DNA from: Batkoa obscura | Taxonomy: Eukaryota; Entomophthoromycota; Entomophthoromycetes; Entomophthorales; Batkoaceae | Reading direction: 5' to 3' | Length of the DNA stretch: 64,000 bases | Assembly (NCBI GenBank): GCA_030770535.1 | Contig: JASVEC010000027.1 | Coordinates: forward strand, 186,001-250,000 | In this document: positions 33,715 through 45,844 of the stretch, piece by piece | Position numbering within the stretch: the stretch's first letter is position 1 | Layout: each line of letters starts with the position of its first letter | Notes under the pieces: model-generated | Told to the model about the DNA's origin: nothing | What the model saw: only the letters and a program-made list of their open reading frames with translations | Database searches by the model: none | Made by a program: the position numbers and the translations under genes

Positions 33715-36700
33715 TATTTTAAAAAAATTAAAGAGGTTTACGTTTATTTAGTTAAAAATATTATATAGAAAGATTATAGAAGAAAGAGAAGTAAAATTGA
33801 CCCTTTATTACATGAAAGGAGAAATATAGCTCTTTTAATTCTAAAATATTGTATATTTTAAGTATAAAATAAATTAACTATCGAAATATAAACTAGTAAA
33901 ATTAAGTTAGTTGTTATAAAAGGTAAATTAATTCCAAACAATCTAAAAAAAAACCTTTTATAATTTGATATTTACTTTGTTAAGGAACTTTTTGAATGAT
34001 TTATAAGTCATTTAGTGTAATTATCTATTCTGATAACTATAAAAGTTTTATATAAAAATCTTTATTTATTAAAAACACTGAATAGCCCTTTGATTACTCT
34101 AATGATAGCTTTGATAATCTTTATAATTATAACTTTTAGAAGCTTTAGAGGTATAAACAACTTTTTCTTTTTGATAAATATTTCTTTATTAAGTGAATTT
34201 TCAAACACTTCTCTGATTTTCAAACTGTTTACAACATTTCACATTCTATCGTTGCTCAATTAGTATTATAGTTTAGTACACCTAGCATTGGATTACCCGA
34301 TCACAAGTTTTAATAATAAGACATGATGGCTACTAAAGTGTTTAACAAAAATAAGGGTTTACTATAAAAAGAAAGATATTACCAATTTAAGTTAAATTTC
34401 CTTTGATAGAATTATGATTAAGTGAAAATTATGAAGACGACTTTATTAAGAAATATAAATCAAAATAGCTAAATATAAACTATTTCATTGATATTTCACT
34501 TTATTCGCTTTTCTGGCTAACTCAAGTACTGATGCTTTGTAAAAGTAAATAAAAGTATAATAAAAAAAGCTAGATTAAACATTAGCTTTAAGGCTCAAAC
34601 AACAATGCGAAAAATTCAGATATCAACGTTGAATTTGAGTTAAAATAAATAATTATTATATAATTAAGCTTTAATAGTTATAAGGAATCAATTTTTAAAT
34701 TGAAACTTTAATATATTTATAAAAAATTATGAAATAAAAACGTAATTTAGTTGATATACTAAAAATGGTTTTTATTACTATAAATATTTAATTGTTACTA
34801 TTTATTTTTTACATGCTTTTTAACTTTTGTTGATCGAAATCTAGGGTGGCTTTTTTGTTTTAACTCTTTGAATTGGCATAAAAAGTTAAATTTTAAGGGG
34901 TTAATTTGCTTAATTTATTGAAGTTTATTTTATTTTAATTATTTTGCACTTTACCAACAAGCTTCTAGTCATATTTAGAATAAGAATTTTAATAAAGTAC
35001 ATATTAATGCCGCCACCCCCATTATATATCATGTAGTTTTAATTAATTTTATTAGTTTTATTTCATAATATCTAGAATTTAAAGTTTAAACTTGTTTGAC
35101 CTTAAACTACGTATGTTAATAGCTTATAAGTTATAAGTGATACTATCATAATGAGGGAATTACCTTTTATGTTTAGATCCCGAGATCTTTTTTTCTGTGT
35201 TTAAATTGTTTCAAATTATAATTATATATAATTACGAATATAAACAATTTGTAATTAAATATGAACTTTTACAAGAATTCATCAAATTTTATGGTTCTTT
35301 TATTGTTTTAAGTGTATTTAAAATTTTAGAAAAGTTAAATCAAGTCATGTCAAATCAGAATGCATTTCATTTTGTAATGTTTTTTATTACCAATTTAATT
35401 TTATTACTAAATAAAGTATTTTGTGAGTTCATAATCAGGTATTTAAGATGATTATTAAGTTGAACACTTATCACTCAAATAGTTATGTAGGTATATCTTT
35501 GTTCCAAGATTTAAACAATGATACTTTGACATTTAAACTACTCAAATGGAAGAAGGCATTATAATATCAATTTATTAAAATCCTCGGAAATATAAAGCTC
35601 AAGTATTTTGCTATAATAAACCATATATTTAGTTTATTGTGATATTTGTAAATTAGTATTTTACAATGTAAATGAGATGCAAAAACCTGCGTTCAAGAAG
35701 AAACTCCTAAATTTAGCACGATAAGCTATTTCATATAAAACCAAGGTCTTGTTAAAATTAAAACATTGACTATTAATAAATTTTTAATATTATAAAAGGA
35801 AAGATCCTTTATAGGATATTGTTGGTTTCAAAATAGTATTCAAGGAACCATATAGCATTACTAAAGTTTTGGAACCATCCACATAATTTTTATTAAACAG
35901 CTATGTGTTAACTTAGGCTATAAATGTACTATTTTTAACGTTCTACTCTTATTTAATTTGAGTATTATGACATATGTCCATTTGAAAAGCACCCCTATGC
36001 TTTATATTACTTTATAATAAAATTGAAGATTATTTGCTGCTTATAATTTAATTTATCGACTATTTGTATTTAAAATATAATGTTTTGTTTAGTATATCGT
36101 CATTTCTTAATCCTATATTATAATAAGCTCATAATAAACAGAGACACCCTTATCACAAATCATAAACCTAAAATGGACTATAGAATAAGTGTTTGTTATT
36201 TTATAATGAAATTTATAATTACTATATATATATTTAATAGATATTGAGAGAGGGTACAGCATAAGCCTAATAGTTTGCCTAACAACTACTTTAAGTATAT
36301 ATAAGTTATTTATAGATTGACAAATAAGAAACGAGTATATAATAGTATAAGTTAGTAGTGCTATATGGATTGCATTAAGGTATAGTAAAATAGCTAAATA
36401 TAAGGTTTTGTTAATAAGTAGAATGATAGATACTTATTTGGCTAACCCGTTTATTACTGGATATTAAGGAGTTAATGTATAAGCTATTTATTTGAACCAA
36501 AACCATTTTGACCATAAAGAAATATTATTGAAACAAACTAAAAATAAGGGTCCCCTAGAAATTGAAACTTTTAACTACTATTCTTTTTTGGTAAAACTGT
36601 GAGTCTACCCTTGGCTCAGAGCGGAAAATCTATATCATCCTAAAGTTTCTTAAGTAAAAGCCTCTGCCACGGCTTATGATATTTATTTATGTAAAAAATA

Positions 36701-37579
36701 AGGCTCTCTAATATCGCTTAGCCTATATTTTATCATTGCCTTAATACTTAATACCATCATCTAAATTTATATTAAGTTTAAAGTTTTATAAGCAGTCACT
36801 TAAATTAACATTAGGGAATATTTCCATATATTAATATTAGTATAGAGAAATATTGTTAGAGTTTTTTCCATATTTGAGAGAAACTTCCACAAAGTACTTA
36901 TTAAAAGTCAGGTTCCTCTTATTTTTATTAAACAGTACATCATATTGTCTAAGTTTAAATAACCTTTTAATTTTTTCTACATTTAGATTAATTTTTTACT
37001 TTTATTTTAATCCGAATATTTTTGGTAAATAAGCAATTAAGAATTGATTATTTTATTTACAAAGCTTATGTTCACAATACTAAATTGAACAGTTGATCTT
37101 ACAACTTGACTTGTTTCGTTTGATTGTTTTCTCTCTCCCCTTGTAAGTGTAGTTGTTATTAAAATCATAGATGCTCTTTATACGTTTTAAGCCATTACTT
37201 TCATAAAAACTTAGCTTTTAGGGTGTTAATAAAAACCATTTTATAAAAAGGCACTTGTGTAGCTTAAGCTACATTTAACATTAGTTTAAAATATCATTAT
37301 AAAAATGCTAGTCATTGGTATAGATCAAAACAGTAAACTTAGTAATACATCATCATTTGTTATAGTTACTGATGCTAATAACAAAATAACTAATAAAATA
37401 AGTAAAAGGATACACAAGTGTTAAACTATTTTCATTACTATGTAATTATAAATTTTAAGTAACTATATTTTTGGAGTTATATTATGCCTTAAAAATCAAA
37501 GGTTATTTAAATATTTATATATACTTTAACCTTATATTAGAAAAAACAAAAATTGAAAAGATTTGAATCTTAAATAATA
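33715..37579. other. 3.9-kb gene desert up to the tRNA
   Basis: No gene recognised. An 84-codon frame at 35197-35451 is hydrophobic and AT-driven with no family match. A perfect 16-bp palindrome TGTAGCTTAAGCTACA lies at 37258-37273. Confidence 0.55.
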
Positions 37580-37661
37580 CGACAGCTACAGGATTTGAAC
37601 CTGTGCGGGGAAACCCCATCAGATTTCAAGTCTGACTCCTTAACCACTCGGACAAACTGTC
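37580..37661 (-). tRNA. tRNA-Ser (anticodon UGA), copy 1
   Basis: 82-nt class II tRNA. 5' GACAGTT pairs with AGCTGTC, discriminator G. Anticodon stem-loop CAGA-CTTGAAA-TCTG gives UGA. Long variable arm with GGGGTTTCCCC. Same body as the genes at 46818-46899 (except T-loop bases, not checked base by base) and 61855-61936. Confidence 0.96.
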
Positions 37662-38306
37662 TTATCTTATCCAAGATAATAGTAAAATAAAATATATACT
37701 TATTATTTGACTGAGCAATTGTCGTTTAATTATTTAAAAGAAATTTTCATTCCAATAAACTTTCTCTATTTTTTTACAATATTTCTAATCTAGTATTAAC
37801 ATCATAATTAAGTTTTTCTATTAAGTTTTATTTCTATTATCATTAAAAATATATCTACTGTCCAATATAGTTTTATATTGAATAAATGAAATTAGTTTTT
37901 TAAAAAGCTAACTTTTTTAACCATTTAAGTACTGTAGACACAATGCTTGCCAAATTTATGGATTTAAATTGTATGACCACTACTTCCATGGGCTTGCACA
38001 GTTTAAATCAAATTAACCCTTAAAGTCATAACTCAATCAAATAGATTTTAAGACATTTAATACTCAAAGGGTTAATATAAAAAATCAACTTAATATCATT
38101 ACCTAGTTTTTTGATAAAAATTAAAAAAATAGAATAAAACAATAGTGTAACTATAATTTTAAGTTTCAATTTATAAAGCAAATAAACCAACATACATAAT
38201 AATCCAAGATGTATGATTAAATGATTAAATGATTAATTTTAAAAATATTAGGTGAAATTTAGATTCTATTGATACATATATAATATTTTGAAGGCATGGA
38301 AGTCAA
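37662..38306. other. Intergenic between two tRNA-Ser genes
   Basis: AT-rich, with TGATTAAATGATTAAATGAT at about 38215. No gene. Confidence 0.6.
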
Positions 38307-38388
38307 GGCACCTTGGCGGAGTGGTTAACGCGGAGCCCTGCTAAGGCTTTTCCCTTTGGGAGCGCAGGTTCGAATCCTGTGGGTGTCG
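38307..38388 (+). tRNA. tRNA-Ser (anticodon GCU), copy 2
   Basis: Identical over 82 nt to the gene at 8306-8387. Acceptor GGCACCT/GGGTGTC, loop CTGCTAA, long variable arm. Flanks differ, so the duplication covered little beyond the tRNA or is old. Confidence 0.96.
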
Positions 38389-38888
38389 TTAATGGAATAA
38401 GAAGTTATGAACCTGTTCGAATTAAAAAATGATTTTTTTTTATTTTAGACTTAAATAAACAAAAATTTCGAGTATTTTGATATAAATTAAGATTATAAGA
38501 ATTATAGTATTTTATTTTTTAAAGAAGATGATGTTCATAATAATCATATTAAAAGGAACCAATTTATTCAAATAATTTTTTATTTAACTATTATTTATAA
38601 ACAAAAAAGAGTACTCAAAGTTACTATTCTTTCTAAATCAAACCAAATATTGAAATGACAAGAAAAGCCAAGGCTGTGGAACCGGCTTATTATGCATCAA
38701 TGAGAATTCTATACCTTTGAATCTTAATCAGTATTTACTTTATTTAAAACTAATAATAAAATATATTGATTAAAATACCTCGATTTATTAAGAATAAGTA
38801 GAAAATTTTAAATTTAGTATTGAAATAAAAAGTATAAATATCCTAACGAATAGAAACTTTGATTATTATCTTTAGTTTTATTTGTTTA
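38389..38888. other. Upstream region of third Tvp15-like gene
   Basis: About 500 bp without a gene. Should contain the promoter of the gene that starts at 38889. Confidence 0.5.
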
Positions 38889-39501
38889 ATGTCTTTAGCT
38901 TTTCGAATCTTCACTACTATCATCAATCTCTCCGTATTTGTTGTATTGATCTGTAACTCTTTTAGTTATAGTGATAGGGATAATACTAACTTTGTCCAAA
39001 ATTCAACTAATTCCATTGTTTTAATGATATTAAGATTGTAAGATATAATAAATATTATTGTAAGTTGTTACGAGTAAATTGAATTTTTATACTAGCCTAT
39101 TTGCAATGATGACCATATTCTCAGAAGTGTTTCCATTACAGAGTTCCTATATTAAATATAATAAATTATTTATGATACCAATAGGGAGAGCAATGTGTAA
39201 GTAACTTTATACTCTTCCTTAATCCAGCAATACTAATCATATCCTATTTATTTAGTTTATTTTATGTAATTTAATAATATTAGTTTAATATTGTTATATG
39301 ATTTAATAACAATATTTTAAATTTAGGTTTGGTATTTTATGTTTTGGTGGTAATTGGTGGAATATCACTAGTTTATCAGTAGCTGGTGGACTTGGAGTGA
39401 TTACTTTATTAACTGCGTTTAAGAAGTATAAGGTTAGTCCATATACTAAAATAGAGCCAGCTGTTCATTCGATAGAAGCTGGTGAAGGGAATAACAATTA
39501 A
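38889..39501 (+). CDS. COPI-associated (Tvp15-like) membrane protein, three exons
   Basis: 140-aa protein from exons 38889-39037, 39096-39194 and 39327-39501. Junctions are TT|C and AT|G, and the total length is a multiple of three. It aligns with the paralogues at 12.6 and 14.4 kb: SLAFRIFTTIINLSVFVVLI, then LFAMMTIFSEVFPLQ, then FMIPIGRAM (the GR motif opening helix 3), then NITSLSVAGGLGVITLLT, then KYKVSPYTKIE matching SPYLPIKE. The second donor is read as AT|GTGTAAG rather than T|GTAAGT, because only the former keeps the frame that matches the paralogues, at the cost of one residue in the GR..Y spacing. The tail is shorter than in the paralogues. Predicted Golgi membrane protein by family. 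Confidence 0.72.
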
Positions 39502-39732
39502 AATATACGGAATAGAAGATTGATGATTTATATAAGTTTTACTGTTTTTATAAAAATTAAAATTTTAACAACAATGAACGTTGTATTTGTTTTGTAGTTG
39601 GGTTTATAGCTGATAAGTAATAATATTAATAAAATATTCATGAATTATTTACAAAAAGGGGATTGTATAATAAAAACAATCACTTTATTTATTTTTTATC
39701 TGTCTATTAATTTGCTTTATTATTTTGGTCTA

Positions 39733-40196
39733 ATGTCAATAGGCTTTTGAATCTTTATTATCATTATTAATATATCTGTATTTTTACTATTAATATAAGG
39801 GTGTTTTTTTAGCTTCATCACTTTTTCCATTTTTTAAGCACTATTTGAGCAGAAAGATACATCTCCATATCTTGACTATTAATGGAAATATTATTAATTT
39901 AAATTATTATCAATAGTTATTTGATATTAGTTTATTTACAATGGTCGTAATATTCTTGAAGATTTTCTCTTTACAGAGTTTACATATCAAATATTATAAA
40001 TTACTTATAGTATCAATAAGGAGAGTAATATGTAAATATCTTGTATATATACTCCTCAGCTTAATCATATGGTAACTTTTTATTTTAGTTTACTTTATAT
40101 AAATTAATATTGATATAATTTAATATTAGTATTCTATTTTTATTAATAATTGGTAGGTTAGGTATAATTACTTTGATATTGATAAAATTTAGTAAA
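39733..40196 (+). pseudogene. Tvp15-like pseudogene interrupted by a family A element
   Basis: Degenerate tandem copy of the gene at 38889-39501. Clear nucleotide matches include the start region (ATGTCAATAGGCTTTTGAAT against ATGTCTTTAGCTTTTCGAAT), the CAGAGTT...CATATCAAATATTATAAATT block of exon 2, ATCAATAAGGAGAGTAATATG near the exon 2 end, and GGTATAATTACTTTGATATT in exon 3. A family A element sits in its exon 1 at 39798-39867, and the reading frame is broken at several places. Confidence 0.8.
39798..39867 (-). mobile_element. Family A element, copy A11, internally deleted
   Basis: 70 bp: GGGTGTTTTTTTAGC... AAGCACTATTTGAGC, then directly to ATACATCTCCA. The inner part containing the TTAGTAAAATTCTTAAAC segment is missing. 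Confidence 0.82.
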
Positions 40197-40336
40197 AAAA
40201 TTATCAAAAATAAAAAATCTATGCTTATTATATAAAACTTATAAATTACAATATGAAGTTATTGCTATATCAATTGGTAAAAACGTAAATAAATACTAAA
40301 CATTATATGTATTTAAAAACAAAAAGTTGCTATTCA

Positions 40337-40409
40337 AGCCTAATATGGGGCTCGAACCCATGACCCTGAGATTAAAAGTCTCATGCTCTACCGACTGAGC
40401 TAATCAGGC
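40337..40409 (-). tRNA. tRNA-Lys (anticodon UUU)
   Basis: 73-nt tRNA. Acceptor GCCTGAT/ATTAGGC, D-arm TAGCTCAGTCGGTAGAGC, anticodon stem-loop GAGA-CTTTTAA-TCTC, T-arm ATGGGTTCGAGCCCCAT. No intron. Confidence 0.95.
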
Positions 40410-42402
40410 AGTCGTTATATATTTGCTGTAAATATATATATATATATTCAAAATATTGAGCTTTCTTCTAATTAGAATAAACTTTACCCAGATGCTGAAA
40501 GGTTTATTAAATTGGTCAGCTGTTTCTTTAGCAAAAATGGCAGAACTGATTAAAACAATTACAATTTAAAAGAAAAAATCACTAAATTTAATGAATAATA
40601 TTTATACAAATAAATTCGATTTTAAAGATAAAAATGATAAACGTATAGATTATAAATTAAGCTATAATTTAAGTTTATATTTAAGTAGCTATGAAATTAA
40701 TATTATGAATTGCATGTTTTCCTCATGCCATGTAGTTAAAGAAATAACAAATTTTAACTAATATTTCAGAATATTCGGAATTGGCTAAGGTTGATAGATT
40801 AAAGAATAAAAATCAACCATAAAATTTTCAAAATAAAATCAACTTATTATAATTAATTGTGTACATTTTAGATATCTTATTATTATACTGTATTACCTTT
40901 ATATATACTGGTTGATGTATTTTATTGTATTGATGATTCATTGTTAACGATCAATAATTAATAATTAAAGGTTTTAATTATTGTAATTTCTATCTTAGAA
41001 AATAGGAATTAAATTTAAAGATTTTTAATTAGTATTATGGTTATATGGTTTCTATATAAGATCAATTTATATCATAACTTTTTATTATTGGGTATATTGT
41101 TAACTAAGCAAAGTATTGATATATTTTGTTTTACTTTTAGATAATACACATTTATAATATCATTGTTACTTACATTTGTTAGGACTACTAATCAAATTGC
41201 CTGGTTTCTGAAGTTGAATGCTATAATTAAAGGTTCAATTGAAGTTGAACACATTTTGAAAAGTAATATAAAGAAGACTAATATCAAAGTTATTACCAAC
41301 TTTGTTGACATTTATATTAAATATGGATATAAAATGTAGTTAATTAATCTATTTTATACTTATACAAAGTATATAAGCAATTGGATCTCTTCCTTTGGGA
41401 TCTCTCTTCATTGAGAGTTTTTACTTATTTACTTTCTATAATAAACTATGCTTTTTAATTCTATTAATTATGTCAATTTATTTAATTCAGCTCAAAGTAT
41501 ATTATTTACCTTACACTTGTTTAGAAAGACTTTAAACCTTCCTGCTGTTGTTGATCAAGCATTAGGGTTACCTTATCTTACCCTATGTTAACTTATCAGT
41601 TGATACACCACTAGGCTTAAGGACTTTAAAGCTCATGTGACTTACATATACGATACTATCAACGTTTTATTAACATGATAGGTAGTACAACTATAATACG
41701 TAGTTAACTTTAATAACTTTTAGTTTAATAAATTTTGATTTGATGAGTTTCAATTTCATATTCAATATAAGAACTTATAACTTCAAGGGTTTGTTTATTT
41801 TAGATGTTATAGGTATTAATAATTTAAATATAAACTTGATACTTATTAATACTATTGTTACGTAGTTTTATAATAAAATAACCGGAAATAAGTGTTTGAG
41901 ACTCCACTTCAATTTCAAAGAATATATTAACAATCCATTTTTAGAATATTTTATAAAAGTTATAAAGTTAATGATTTTAGAGTTTTAAGTGGATGGATTA
42001 AGTTGTAATAAAAAACAAAATAAATAATGTAAGAAAACTAAATAGGTTAATTTACTATAAAATAATATAAAGAATAAAATAAAAGGTCATTATTATTAAT
42101 TTATGGTTGATGTTGTATCATGCTGGTAATAATATAGAAAAGATTTTTATATATTCGGGATTTTCAATAGAAACGAATTCTTCAAGTTAATTCAAATCTT
42201 GATCACTTGAGAATTAAGAATCTAAAAAGAAAAGGAATTGAGACATTTTTACTAAAAGAATTCGAAAAAGTTCAATAGCATGATTTAGGAATGAATTTAT
42301 TTAAGGTCATTAGTTAAAGCAAAATTAATTTAATAACAACAAAACAATATAAATAGAATTAGCTAATACATTATTGAAATTTGTTTATTATTTTTAAAAA
42401 AA
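40410..42402. other. 2-kb intergenic upstream of the peptide transporter
   Basis: A TA run follows the tRNA at about 40431-40446. No gene seen. The last few hundred bases should hold the transporter promoter. Confidence 0.55.
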
Positions 42403-44016
42403 ATGGATGAAAAAAATAATACGACGTTAAATGAAAGAGAGTTACAATTATTAGAACAAGAACGTATCATCAATGCTGAATTAGATGCTAAAATAGCCGC
42501 TACCCATGATAAATTCCCTAAAGCTGTTTATTTTATTTTACCTAATGAATTTGGAGAACGTTTCTGCTTCTATGGTATCAAGAACTTAATGAATTTGTAT
42601 TTAAGAACAGCTTATGGATTTGATGCTGCTTTAGCTAAATCTCAAGTACATCTATTCAACGGTTTAATTTACTTATTTCCCTTGTTTGGTGCTGCTATAT
42701 CAGATTCCTTTTTAGGTAAATATCATACGATTATTTATCTCTCAGCTGTTTATTTCATTGGAAATGCCTTATTATCTATATTTTCTATTAATAATTTAAT
42801 TGCTCCTTATGGTAGTTATCCTATTTGGACTTATCTTTTACCTATTGTATTAATTGCTATGGGTACTGGTGGGATTAAGCCATGTGTATCATCTCATGGT
42901 GGTGATCAATTTTTACCTACTCAAACTACTTTAATTGATCGTTTCTTTTCTTTATTTTATATTTCAATTAACGTAGGTTCTTTAATTTCTCAAATCATTA
43001 CTCCATATTTAAAAGAAGGAGTGAATTGTTTTGGTCAAAAATGTTTCTTTTTAGCTTTTGGTTTCCCAACTTTATTATTTGGTTTAGCTGTTATTGTTTT
43101 TATTTCTGGTTTTAAATATTATCGTATTGTACCTCCTGTTGGTGAATTTTTACCATATAAAGCATTAAAAACAGCCATCTATGCAGCTAGACGTTACTTT
43201 AAAGCTAGTAAAGAAGAGAGAGTAGCTAAAGGTCATTGGTTAAAGTTTTCTGAAGAAATTGTAGGTGCTGAATTTGTTGAAGAAACACGTTTATTAGGCA
43301 AAGTCATTGTTATCTTATCCCCTATTATATTCTTTTGGACATTATATGATCAAAAAAGTACTGAATGGCAAAATCAATATGAAAAGATGAATCATATGTA
43401 TTTTGGTTTTATTAATTTACCAACTGAAGTTTCAACTGTCCTTAATTCTGTTTTAATTATTCTTCTTGTTCCTACTTTAACATATGTTGTTTATCCTTTT
43501 TTTGAAAGAAGAAATTTAAGAATTACTATTTTAAATAGAATGGTCATTGGTTATGCTTTATGTATTATTGCCTTTATTTTATCTACTTGTTTACAATACG
43601 CTGTATTGGCCAATTCAAGTTCTCAAGTCAAAGATGATAAAGGTGCTGCTAAGGCTTGTCCAGATTGTTTAAATGGTACAATTCAATTTGTTCAATTCTT
43701 TATATTATCTTTAGGTGAAGCTATGTTATCACCCACTGGGGTACAATTTGCTTATACTCAAGTCGGACGTCAAATGAAAGCCTCTTCAACTTCAATTTGG
43801 CTATTAACCACGGCCATTGGTAATTACTTTGTTATGGCATTAGAATTAGGTATTCGTACTGTTGATTCACAAATTAAAATGTGGATTTATATTGGTATTG
43901 CTACTTTCTTTTGGTGTATTTTTGTTTATTTAGGTAGATATTGGTATGTCCATAAAGAAGATGAAGATGCTGCTAGATTGGTTAATAATGAAGTAGATCA
44001 AAGTATCAAAGCTTAA
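42403..44016 (+). CDS. PTR2: Proton-coupled di/tripeptide transporter (POT/PTR2 family)
   Basis: 537-aa plasma-membrane transporter importing di- and tripeptides with protons. Family hallmarks are in order: NEFGERFCFYGIKNLMNLYL in helix 1 (the E..ER motif region), LFNGLIYLFPLFGAAISDSF in helix 2, and GTGGIKPCVSSHGGDQF around helix 5 (the PTR2 signature). FYISINVGSLISQIITPYLK, FWTLYDQKSTEWQNQ (helix 7), and the late block SLGEAMLSPTGVQFAYTQ (helix 10) follow. Twelve hydrophobic helices are visible, with the large soluble loop between helices 6 and 7. Length fits the family (500-600). Single exon, ATG after an A-rich leader. Coding sequence is markedly less AT-rich than its flanks. Confidence 0.95.
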   Translation: MDEKNNTTLNERELQLLEQERIINAELDAKIAATHDKFPKAVYFILPNEFGERFCFYGIKNLMNLYLRTAYGFDAALAKSQVHLFNGLIYLFPLFGAAISDSFLGKYHTIIYLSAVYFIGNALLSIFSINNLIAPYGSYPIWTYLLPIVLIAMGTGGIKPCVSSHGGDQFLPTQTTLIDRFFSLFYISINVGSLISQIITPYLKEGVNCFGQKCFFLAFGFPTLLFGLAVIVFISGFKYYRIVPPVGEFLPYKALKTAIYAARRYFKASKEERVAKGHWLKFSEEIVGAEFVEETRLLGKVIVILSPIIFFWTLYDQKSTEWQNQYEKMNHMYFGFINLPTEVSTVLNSVLIILLVPTLTYVVYPFFERRNLRITILNRMVIGYALCIIAFILSTCLQYAVLANSSSQVKDDKGAAKACPDCLNGTIQFVQFFILSLGEAMLSPTGVQFAYTQVGRQMKASSTSIWLLTTAIGNYFVMALELGIRTVDSQIKMWIYIGIATFFWCIFVYLGRYWYVHKEDEDAARLVNNEVDQSIKA

Positions 44017-44899
44017 TTTGAATCTTTTTAGTCATTTCAGTATGTGTTTTTTAATAAATTATTATTATAATTATTTTAATTATAAACTTTTTATAAATTC
44101 AAATTATCCAATTAACTATTGTTGATATTCAAACAAATTAACATATTTCAAGGTACTCATATATTATATTTAAACATAGTACGAAATAAAATTCAATATA
44201 ATTAACATTATCATACCTTTTAAGTATTTAAAATCAATAAATAGTTAATATTCAATAATCGAATATTGTATATAAATTCTAATTTTGAGAGTATGATTAC
44301 AATTTAATATTGATTTAATATCTCATATTATAAAAATAAATTAAAATTTGAAGCTTTGTAACATAATATAATACATACAGTTACAGATATATAAATGTTA
44401 AACTCTATATTATTATTAAATTGAAATTAATAATTTAATAATCAACTTTAAGATTCAAATGGAATTAAGAGAATCAACTATGACTTGTTCTTCAATAGAA
44501 ATATATTTTAATTACAAATGGAACAAATGGTTTGAAAAAGAGGCAAAACCGCTTCAAGCTAACCAGTATTTCTTGTTTATTTTTAAGCTTCATATAAATA
44601 ATAATTTCTATTATCTTCTTTGAAGCTATCTTTCAAAAGTATAAAATTTTCAACAAAAATAGTTTTTAAATAGAACTCACTTATTACTTTAAAGATAAAA
44701 AAGTAAGACCTCTTTATCCCTTCACTTGCAATAAATTAATCTATTTGAAATTGAATTAACTTAGAGTACTTCGAATATCATATGATTGGTTTATTTGAGG
44801 ATAATAAATTAAGAATTTTATTTCATATCTTCTATACTTTTAATATATATAAACAATTTAATTAATTTAAAATATTCAGTTTTTAATAAATCTATTTTA
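44017..44899. other. Intergenic, no gene seen
   Basis: AT-rich stretch between the transporter and the secreted protein. A TATATATAAA-like sequence at about 44843 lies 55 bp upstream of the next start. Confidence 0.5.
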
Positions 44900-45760
44900 A
44901 TGAAGTTTTTAATTGTAGTATTTGTATTGGGGTTATTAATTAACTTAATTAATTGTCAAAATGATGATAAATCAAAAGGAGAAGGAGAAGGAGAAGGAGA
45001 AGGTACGAAAGGGAGTGAGATTGAAAAAGATATTGATTTTGGCACAAAAAGAGGAACACAAGTATCGGATATTGAAGTAGCTAAAGAATTAGAGAAAACA
45101 TTTACGAATTATGTGAAATGTACTGGATTAATAGGAATGGATAATGGTAGTAAATTAACCTGTCAATTTTTAACAAAATGGGGCTCCAAAAATAGAGATA
45201 AAGTACAGAGTTGTACTTATTATGGTTGTAAAGATTTTGATTGCTCATTACAATGTATTAAACGAACCGTTGGTATAAAAGATCAAGATATTGCTCTTGT
45301 TTCTGCATTTGAAAGTAAATTGTATAGTTGCTTAATGCCCGTAGTTAATAACCTAAAAGTAAGTATAAGTCAATGTCAAATTACACATTTATTTGGTAGT
45401 GAATTAAAAAAATGTCAAGAAACAGCTAGTCAAGTAAATGAAAAAGATTATGAAGGATGTTTATTTACTTCTTATGGTGTAGATAAAAAAGCGTTAGAAG
45501 ATAATACTTCATGTATTCTTAATTGTAAATCAGAGACCAATCTTAAAGCTTTTTTTAATTGTGAAACTCAATGTGAAAAAAAATTAATTGATTTAGTTAA
45601 TACTCAATCTACTATGATTCCTACTATTAGTGCTACTAAACAAGTAGAAGTCACTTCCATTTCCTTTTTATCCAAAAATTCAGCAAGTTTGGCACTTTTT
45701 AATAGGCCATCATTCTATTCCATTTTTGCTTTGATTTTTATAATTTTGTTTTTTTCATAA
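44900..45760 (+). CDS. Cys-rich secreted protein, probably GPI-anchored
   Basis: 286-aa protein of no family I recognise. It has a clear signal peptide (LIVVFVLGLLINLINCQ), then a short GEGEGEGEG repeat encoded by GGAGAA units. A body with about 18 cysteines follows, several as C..C pairs (for example CTYYGCKDFDCSLQC, CILNC, CETQCEKK). The C-terminus is Ser/Thr-rich followed by a hydrophobic end (FYSIFALIFIILFF) with no charged tail, as in GPI-anchor signals. A wall or surface protein is likely. The cysteine spacing suggests two related halves (C...LTCQFL..., then C...CLFTSYG). Lineage-specific by appearance. Confidence 0.75.
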   Translation: MKFLIVVFVLGLLINLINCQNDDKSKGEGEGEGEGTKGSEIEKDIDFGTKRGTQVSDIEVAKELEKTFTNYVKCTGLIGMDNGSKLTCQFLTKWGSKNRDKVQSCTYYGCKDFDCSLQCIKRTVGIKDQDIALVSAFESKLYSCLMPVVNNLKVSISQCQITHLFGSELKKCQETASQVNEKDYEGCLFTSYGVDKKALEDNTSCILNCKSETNLKAFFNCETQCEKKLIDLVNTQSTMIPTISATKQVEVTSISFLSKNSASLALFNRPSFYSIFALIFIILFFS

Positions 45761-45844
45761 AAATAGTTCAATTCATTTTTTTTTTTAATTTTCTTTTTTT
45801 TTCAAATTCATTTTTTAATCATTTTCTTTTCTTAAATATTAACA

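Noticed and set aside
35197-35451. 84-codon frame in the desert
   Set aside because: No domain, no supporting neighbours, Ile/Phe/Lys/Asn bias of random AT-rich DNA.
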